From: Halichondria panicea
Taxonomy: Eukaryota; Porifera; Demospongiae; Suberitida; Halichondriidae
Assembly: GCF_963675165.1 (NCBI RefSeq)
Contig: NC_087378.1
Span: 705,001-769,000, forward strand
Direction of reading: 5' to 3'
Length of the DNA: 64,000 nt
The notes under the pieces were generated by a model, which was not told the DNA's origin, made no database searches, and was given only the letters and a program-made list of their open reading frames with translations. Position numbers and translations under genes: made by a program. This document shows, one piece after another, positions 56,754 to 64,000 of this stretch. The first letter of the stretch is position 1; every line of letters starts with the position of its first letter.

Positions 56754-57101
56754 ACTATTAAAAAACTCTGAACATTGACTTGTGCATATAAATATTATAG
56801 AATCAGTGTATCATAACGTGTGCTGTATGATAAATATTTGTGAGGTAATATCTTCCCCTTTATAGCCATGCAATATGATTATAAGGAATGGTAATTGATT
56901 GCTCAGTCCTTTTATAGCCACTAGCCAGGAGAACCCATCAACTCATGTGTAAACATGCAGTAAGGAATGATACTGTATCAGTAGTTAATTGCTCACAAAC
57001 AGTGACAATTGAAACAGTTTATGTACATTAATTTTATTGTAAGTAGGACAAATTGATAATAATCTGACAATTTCACTAGCTTCTTAATAATAAACTGTTC
57101 A
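56754..57101. other. Convergent intergenic stretch, GST copy 2 / MED1
   Basis: About 350 AT-rich bases lie between two converging genes. No gene or repeat is recognised. Confidence 0.35.
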
Positions 57102-60100
57102 TCAATCTAATCTTTTTCTCTTCATGCCTAATAGTTGTCCCAGAGCCTCAACCCCCATGTTGCCTGACAGTGACAGACCATCTCCATCGGACAGTGAACC
57201 CAGCTCTCGATCAAATTCCTCCATGCTTGTCTGATATGCCTTGAGGGCAGCAGCACCGTGTGAGCCCAGTAGCTGACTGGGGTGCCTCAGGGCAGCATGT
57301 AGTGCAACAGGGATGGACAAACATCTGTAGGAGGGAAAAGAGGTTGATCAGAAGTACAATTATGAAGACAGTCTAATTCCGAAACCTATATGGCATGTCA
57401 GATGACATTTTTAACACCTAACTACCACAATAAACACAAACAAACTATTTTTACGGCACACAATATTATTTACACACCTCCTAGTGATCTCCGCTAGCTG
57501 TGGTTGCTCAACACGAGCGCCACTGGATCCCACTTTGACTTGAACATGAAGTTTTGTAGGCGTTTGATCGGGAACGATGAATTCCACTGCAAACAGGAAA
57601 ATGTATCAACAAACTAAACACAAAGCTTGCCTAAATTTCACTCGCCTACGATTCTGTCGTCCTGATTTGTACAACTCTCTGTTACCATGGCAACTGCTAT
57701 CTGTTCCGGAGGCATTGTACTCAGTTCAAAGACGAACTCTGACCCTGTAACGGCAGGGGGAACCCCTTTAGTGCTCCTCCCCAAGCAGCTGTCTAGCAGA
57801 GTGTTGTACATGAGCTGCTTTCGAAGAAGCTGTGATAAGTGCAACTAATTAACCTCTGAAGACATAATTATAGCAATTTGCTTGTAAGTAATTAGCACTG
57901 TAACAGCAACACGCTTGTAAATGGTACAATCAAGCCAGTACAGAAAGAGCCCTGTACAGTACTACACGACCCTATAATGATGATGTAATAGGTAGCTACT
58001 GGGATAACTCACGGGGATAATACTGAAGAGGTGTACAGGATGACAGAACACAACTTTAGAGAGCATAGCTCCACAAATGGAGGCAGGATAGGCCGTATCA
58101 TGTGACGTGTCACCTGACTGGAGCTCTGAGGGCATTAAGTAGTAATGCCTCTGCTCAGGAAGACACTGTGAATGATTAAAAAGAAGTACAATTATTGAAG
58201 GTATAATTATACGTACAAAACATATGATACGTACTTCAATGCAAAGTGAGACAAGACTTACAACAACTCTATTTGTCTCAGAGAAATTCTCCTTTCCTTC
58301 CTTTGTTGCCCTAGCCTGAGCCACTAGCTGGTTAACATGACGACCAGTGGGAACCATCCTCTGTTCACTGCTGGCTGTATGAGAATGTATAGAATGAACA
58401 TAACACAATTGTACAGCAAGAAGGAAGTTAAGGCCACCATACAGCAGGCAACAAATAGCCTGACGTGTATGTTGGCCTTTAGTGGTACTTTAGATAGAGA
58501 TTGATAAAACTCACTCTTAAAAACAATCTCGTGCAGTTTGTCCAGAATGAGACCGCAGGTGGGGAGTGATTTACTGAGCTCCAGGATAAAGTTGAGAGAG
58601 AGGAGGACACTGTTCTGCTCAGTCAGCTCACAGAAGTGAGCACTGTTGAAGCTGCAGAATGAGTGGCTATTTTCAGCTGGTGTTCATGACTGCAAAGAAT
58701 GGGATTAAGTACAGGAGCAGATTGAAAGTAAGGGAATAAACCTAACACATAACATGTATGTACAAAATACACTCCCAGCATGCATTGCAATCAAACCTTA
58801 GCTTCAGTTTTAAGCAACCTGGATACGAGTGTGTTTGATCAATCTACATACTTACTCAAATAAGTTGGGTATAATGGAGAGCCGGTTGACCTGGTAGCTT
58901 TTCTCCATCTTCATCTTGACGGCCACCCCGAGGTCCAAACTGACTTCCTGTCTGGAAGAGACCACACCCCCAGGAGGCTTTGAGAGAGGGGGGTGTTTGA
59001 GCACCTCGTACGGATGAATGAATATAGTCAAGTATTGCGGCAAACCTGTAAAGAGCCACAATGCAATAAAAACAGATACATGCAAAAAAATACATAGAAA
59101 ATATAATCACTATCAACATATTGCTGTTCATGGTTGTCATGGTGAACCAACAATAGTAGAATCTGACTCTGTATTGTCATTGGACTCGTTATATATATTC
59201 CTACCACAACGTAGACGATAATGCCAACTGTGTGGTGAGATTATACAAAACTACCTGCTTTTCTTGGAGTGACGTGGCCTAAAGGGTTGCTCATTATCAT
59301 TCCACTGACAGCCATTTGATGGCTGTATTTAAAAATATTAAAATTCACCACACATATTATATTATTCAGTCTCACATCTTGTCGCAGATGTGCATAACCT
59401 CCTGCTCAATGGCAATCAATGCCCGGTACATGCTAGTGAAATCAGTTTGTGTGCTGGCCTGTTTGTAGAAGTCCGCGAGAGCTTGCAGGTGGCACTCAAA
59501 CAGAGCGTAGTGATGGCTACGTAGAAGCTGACACAGCACGTCAGATTCCTCCTAAGTAAATAAACATGTTCTGTAGTACCGCCACGATGTGGGTAATATG
59601 GGGTACCCAAACCAACCACGCGGGCGATAGGGGAAGATGAGCAGTTACATACAAGGGCACGATACATATCCACAGACACAAAAAAACAAAAACAAAAACA
59701 AGAGTGAATATAGTAAAGAATGAACTTTAGGTACCTGAGATGAGGATTGAACCAGTCGAACAATGGTGATGTGTCCATTGCCCTGACAACAGACCTCCGA
59801 GTAGAAAGCATCACTGAGGATGAAGAAGCTGCAGGTTTGTGTCTGAGTAGAGTGTTGGGTTTCAAACTTGAGTCCTAGTCTGGTTGCCACTTGTTTTAGC
59901 TTCTCCTTCACATCGTTGAGAGAGACATCTATGAGGAATAGGGGTTAATATGGTATTAAATTTAGCACATGGGATTTCAACACTCTTTCAGACAAGTAGG
60001 GAATGAGCCATGATCAGATTCAATAAGCAGCATATGTCACAAGCAGCACACCCTTGACTGCTTCCTGGAGCCTCTCTGAGACCTCCTTCAGTCTCTTTGT

Positions 60101-60419
60101 CAGCTCTTCTGCCTGTGATACCTAGACAATGGTGTGAGAGGGAAACAAATGGTAGCGGTGGTCTGAGGCTTACGGTTTAAACTGGTGAAACCATCAAATC
60201 CATATCTACCTGTACGTACATAGGGACGTTAAATACCTGGAAAGCAGCAGTCTGGTGTTGCCCTGCCAAATGAGCGTGTGTGCATCTTTGGCGAATCTGC
60301 TCTGCTAGCTCTCGGATCTTGCTGATCTCAGGGATGGCTGGAATTGCTTCTCCAGCTTGTATCTGGCTCTGTGGAGGTATGTTTGGAATACTAGCAGCAC
60401 TTGTCATGGGAAAGTTCAT
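57102..60419 (-). CDS. MED1: Mediator complex subunit 1 (MED1), short form
   Basis: MED1 is a Mediator middle-module subunit that links activators such as nuclear receptors to RNA polymerase II. Twelve exons fit: 60237-60419, 60052-60121, 59735-59928, 59376-59551, 59255-59322, 58856-59045, 58515-58651, 58262-58374, 58013-58165, 57646-57829, 57478-57586 and 57102-57324, giving 599 residues. Matches to the MED1 N-terminal domain include RLGLKFETQ..FFILSDAFYSEV, GHVTPRKAGLPQYLTIFIHP, LPEQRHYYLMP, LRKQLMYNTLLDSCLG and RRCLSIPVALHAALRHP. Vertebrate MED1 is ~1,580 residues; the very long disordered C-terminal part is missing. Two LxxLL patterns are present, LCQLL in a helical region and LGQLL just before the C-terminus (MKRKRLD). 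The intron after 57646 has a GC donor (GTAG|GCGAGT); the normal GT nearby gives the wrong frame. Confidence 0.85.
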
Positions 60420-60673
60420 CTTAGCTTCTTGCTATGGTAATGATCGTTAACTGATACAACTCATAAACCTGTGGCTTCATTTTGACATATGCTGGTTAAA
60501 GATCTTTACCGCCTACTGATAATGGCTTGGAGATGCAGCAGATGCATGGAAGGCTTGAACAAAGGTTTGATTCACAGAATACACACACAAAATTCACAGT
60601 AATAATTCTCCTAATACATATTGTATGTCCATTTTTCACTATTTCCATTATCCTTGTCCATTCTCTAGATCTT
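60420..60673. other. Intergenic stretch, MED1 / cyclin B
   Basis: About 250 bases lie between the MED1 start and the cyclin B stop. Both genes are on the minus strand. It must hold the MED1 promoter. Confidence 0.35.
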
Positions 60674-62197
60674 TTAGATTCGATTCAGAGCCATTCGTGT
60701 TGTTGCACTTGCAAGAACACTGCTAGTGAACTTCTCCCTAACAGTTTTTATCTTTGGATTGCTGTGGCCTTCTCTCAGTGATCTCTTTAGCTTTAACTTC
60801 TCACTCTGAAAATCAGCTATCCTGTACTTTGTGTTGTATGCCATAGCCTCATCCCAGATAGAGAGTGGTGAGGTGTAGGGGGTCATGATGTGTCTTGATA
60901 GAAAAAGTGCTGCAGCTGCTTTCTTTGATGGCAATAGAGAGGAGCAGGAGTGGTCAAGCAATGAGAGCTCCAGGATGTACTTTGCCAGGTTGTGGATTCT
61001 CGTGGTTGTTCCCATAATTGTCGAGTATCGCCGGAGAAAGGTGATACCGTGTGGCCGGTTGAATTGGTAGTCGAGTTTTTTGAGGATGTCGATTTCTTTT
61101 GTAAGCACTTCGGCCTTTGTGTACGTGCTGTCTGTGAGATAGACCAGTTCAGTTAAGGTTGGTGGGTAGATCTCCTCGTACTTGGCTGCAATGAACAGAG
61201 CTGCCACTCCGAGCAGCTGTAGTTTGCTCTTAGGTAGGCTGGGCTCCAGCTGCATAATTATAATTATGGTAAAAAAACTTTAAAAAAAAGTTGAAGGATA
61301 ATATTCATGGTAGATAAAAGTCTTATGAGATATTAAACTAGTCTATACCATTATTTTTGTAATTGTACTCACTTGAACAATTCTGTCCAGAATATCCACA
61401 CACAGGTACATGGTGTCGCTGAGAAGTTTAAACCTCTGCTGCACTTGAATGAGCCAGTCAATCAGCACAGAGCGATGCGGAGCTTTTACCTTGTACGTGC
61501 TCGAATTCAGAAACTCTCCCTCTATGAGATACACATCCTTCCTCTCAACTCCAAGCAGGTAACTGTAAATTTCTTGAGCATATTCTGAACACATCTGAGG
61601 GTCACTGAGGTCCATATCTGGATCAATGTAAATGTCGGGTTTCTCTGGAGTCACAGGCACAAGTTGAGACGAAGACACAGTGGCAATCGATGAGTCCAGT
61701 TTAGCAGATCTCACTGCAGCACTGTCTTGTGGTCGAGTTAGTTGAGATGTACCCCCTAGGAGATCAGGGAGTCCCTCTTTGCTCCTCATCTTCCCAGGTA
61801 TAGATCTTCTGACAGGATGCAACAGAGCGGTGCTGGTACTGGTGGCAGTTGAGTTGGGTTTGGCAGAGGTAATTGAAGGTCGGGTAGCATTGGTGATTTT
61901 TGCCCCCAGGCTTGGTTGTTTTTTGGAGGCTGGGTTCATAGCCGTTGCTTTAAGGGGCATTCTTTTCAACTCTTTGGTATGCTTTCTTGCAACCACAATC
62001 GGTCTTGGTACTTCGATGTTTACTCTTGGGACAAGCTGTCGTGGTATAACCTTGTCTTTCCTTGTGGCCCCTAGAGATGGCTTGGTGGTCTTCTCTGGTG
62101 CAGCAGCTGATGCAAAAGCTGATGCAGAAGCTGATGATGATCGCCTTCTACTCTTGTTTAAAATAGCAGCAGCTTCTTTTGTTGTCTCAGATGACAT
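60674..62197 (-). CDS. G2/mitotic-specific cyclin B
   Basis: Two exons (61373-62197 and 60674-61249) give 466 residues. The N-terminal ~190 residues are basic and low-complexity and include RMPLKATAMN, a possible destruction box (RxxL with nearby Asn) for APC/C. The cyclin fold begins with DPQMCSEYAQEIYSYL and HRSVLIDWLIQVQQRFKLL (the MRAILIDWLVQV motif of B cyclins, with HRS for MRA). The second exon has LLGVAALFIAAKYEEIYPP and LTDSTYTKAEVLTKEIDIL, typical of B cyclins. It would activate CDK1 at mitosis. The MSSETTKEAA start is the only in-frame ATG before the fold. Confidence 0.92.
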
Positions 62198-62547
62198 TTT
62201 AAGTTTGAGGATGATTTGGAGGATAAATTTTCTTCAGATGGCAGATTGCACATGCATTGAATTTCCAGCCACCTTTGTTTCACCTTTTATACACATTACC
62301 TGGTGGAAGTTGTTTCACTTCCACTACACCTATTGGGCATGCTCAGTAAGGAAAGTAGCCCTGATTCAGACTTACTACAGCGTTAACCCCATGTACATTT
62401 TAACTTGCACTCGTTGAACACCTTTAGGTATGCATTCTGATAGTACTAGGTCTAGCCGTTCCCAGATGTGTTTACATTATGTTGTAGTCTACTCCACAAA
62501 CCCCCCCTTGGATAACTTCCTGCAGGTGAAGACGCCCACTGGTAACT
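62198..62547. promoter_or_regulatory. Divergent promoter region, cyclin B / mucin-like gene
   Basis: About 350 bases lie between the cyclin B start codon (minus) and the ATG of the next plus-strand gene. ATTGGGCATGCTC at about 62332 contains a forward-oriented ATTGG (CCAAT-box) core, a common element in cyclin B promoters. Confidence 0.4.
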
Positions 62548-64000
62548 ATGGCTGCAAGAAAAGGTGAGGTGGTGTTCAGAATCAGAATGCTGTGTTGTCA
62601 GTCACACCTACACTGTTGAAGCCATAATTAAGGTGTGGTAAATTTCCCGGATGTAGTAAATTTATGATGTCAATTTATTGCTTAGGACAAAGTGCAGTGT
62701 GCAGTGTGTAATTAATAAGTACTTGACAGATCTGCAGAGAGAGAAGGCATGCTACAGAAGAAGATGTTATCTAAAGTAGGTTCTGCAGTGTTCTGCCTTG
62801 CAACTGTGCTGTCCCTGCAAGTACTGTGGTGTTCTACAGCTTCTGCACAAGTATGTCAATATTACATTTCTAAATCTACCATGCATATCCATGTAGCTGT
62901 AGCTGTACAAGCTTTGTTATCTATCTTGTACTAGTACAAGTGTTCCCACGCATGACCTAGTACAAGTGTTCCCACGCATGACCTAACAGTTTCACTTGTG
63001 TAGTCCTTGACTGCATGTATCTCTAGCAGCACAGTATAAGTGTGTTACCTTGCTCCTATAATTCTCACTATTTAATACTATAGTCTGCAAAATCAATACG
63101 CAGCTGACGAACTCTGTCATACTTTCATATGACTGTAGGTAATTTCCACGCATCTTTTTCCCGCTGCTGCTAGCTGTAGACCGCCCCCTACGTGTATGCC
63201 ATAATTATACTCTAACGTAGTTTACCTCTTGCCCTGTGTGCTGTCAAACACTTCAGCAGTTTCTTAAGTTGATGCCTTGTATATGCAATGCTCGAGCTTT
63301 GTGTTTGCTGTAATATCTATGTTAGGGAAATATCTGGTAACTGACAATGACTCACGTACGTAAATTTCCTTAGCTGGAATTGATGAAGCTGTAAGATACT
63401 CATAACTATATTAGGAGACAGTATGTAATTGTTTGATTTCTAATGAAGGAAATTGTATGAGAATTCCCTATCAACTTCCAGTTCACATGTATTCACTGAA
63501 CCCCAATATTTGTCACTGTTGATATAGCTAGCTATTCCCCCCATAGATTGTCTCCAGGTGCTTATTTGGGCTCTCAGCTAGACAATGCAATTACATACTC
63601 AGGCACGCATGTCTGGCCAGTTTACTCAGGGAGAAGTAAATTTTTGCTTGTCTAACAGCCATAACTCAGTCAAATTATTAAATTCGTACATGCACCTGAC
63701 CCCCATCATGCACCCCCCACACACACACCAAACCCCCCCCCCACAGATTACTGATCCTGCCATGCCTACCACCATGCCTACTATCAGCACCACTACCATG
63801 CCTACTATCAGCACCACTACCATGCCTACTACCAGCACCACCATGCCTAGTACCAGCACCACTACCATGCCTACCACCATGTCTACTGATCCTACTGTGC
63901 TGCCTCCTGAGGCCATAATAGGCATTGCAGTAGGTGGGGCAGCTTTCCTAGTTCTTCTATTGTGTTGCTGTGTGTGTCTCTGCTGCTGCTGTGTCAGGAG
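62548..64000 (+). CDS. Mucin-like single-pass membrane protein, fourth in the window, 3' end cut off
   Basis: Exons 62548-62563, 62738-62850 and 63747-64000 (open at the window edge) join in phase. The first exon codes MAARK; the second gives a hydrophobic signal segment (VGSAVFCLATVLSLQVLW). The third codes a Thr/Pro/Met-rich stalk of short repeats (TMPTISTT), then PPEAIIGIAVGGAAFLVLLL and a Cys-rich juxtamembrane run (CCCVCLCCCCVR). The membrane start AIIGIAVGG is the same as in the mucin-like gene at 27589, whose Cys cluster is also in the same place. The tail lies outside the window. A later ATG (62749) could also serve as start. Confidence 0.7.
62931..62983 (+). repeat. Two-copy tandem duplication
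   Basis: A 26-27-bp unit (TAGTACAAGTGTTCCCACGC plus ATGACC) is present twice in a row in the second intron of the mucin-like gene. Confidence 0.85.
63760..63880 (+). repeat. Coding minisatellite in the mucin-like stalk
   Basis: Units of 12 and 24 bases around ATGCCTACTATCAGCACCAC repeat in frame and code for MPTISTTT-type repeats, so stalk length is likely to vary between alleles. Confidence 0.8.

Overview
The window is nuclear DNA of an early-branching animal, most likely a sponge (demosponge). Genes are dense, on both strands and split by many short GT-AG introns. The set is metazoan: MED1, STAM, DYRK2-type kinase, Maelstrom, ADRM1, cyclin B, five 14-3-3 genes, a Golgi uronyl/heparan 2-O-sulfotransferase, and single-pass membrane proteins with mucin-like or EGF ectodomains. 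Intergenic DNA is AT-rich with many CA microsatellites. The phylum call is inference. Exon coordinates were built by hand from splice motifs, phase and family resemblance; no alignment could be run.

Layout. 1-12 kb: a partial membrane protein, ADRM1, a secreted ITIH C-terminal-domain protein and STAM (all minus), a BTB/KCTD gene (plus) and a small secreted copper-site (BIM1/X325-like) protein (minus). 12.9-22.1 kb: a DYRK2-type kinase (plus) with a small nested antisense reading frame. 22.5-26.2 kb: Maelstrom (minus) head to head with RPL19 (plus). 27.6-33.1 kb: two tandem membrane proteins with different ectodomains but nearly the same cytoplasmic tail. 33.3-36.3 kb: ADHFE1 (minus). 36.5-39.2 kb: a third mucin-like membrane protein (minus) head to head with a sulfotransferase (plus). 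39.3-46.8 kb: five tandem 14-3-3 genes (minus). 47.0-52.8 kb: SDHA (minus). 53.0-56.8 kb: two sigma-type glutathione S-transferases (plus) around NDUFB3 (minus). 57.1-62.2 kb: MED1 and cyclin B (minus). 62.5 kb to the end: the start of a fourth mucin-like membrane protein (plus).

What stands out. A small family of surface proteins shares a Cys-rich juxtamembrane module and C-termini that look like PDZ ligands (VTPL, VTPL, STPV) while the ectodomains differ. The 14-3-3 array shows an exon 5 identical between two non-adjacent copies, which suggests gene conversion. CA repeats directly abut at least ten 3' splice sites, and in two genes (SDHA, MAEL) an exon end plus its 5' splice site has been copied into the intron. 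Several short inverted-repeat DNA elements are present, including two of different length that share a TAGTCTC terminus and 9-bp target duplications. No RNA genes, CRISPR arrays or intact autonomous transposons were recognised.
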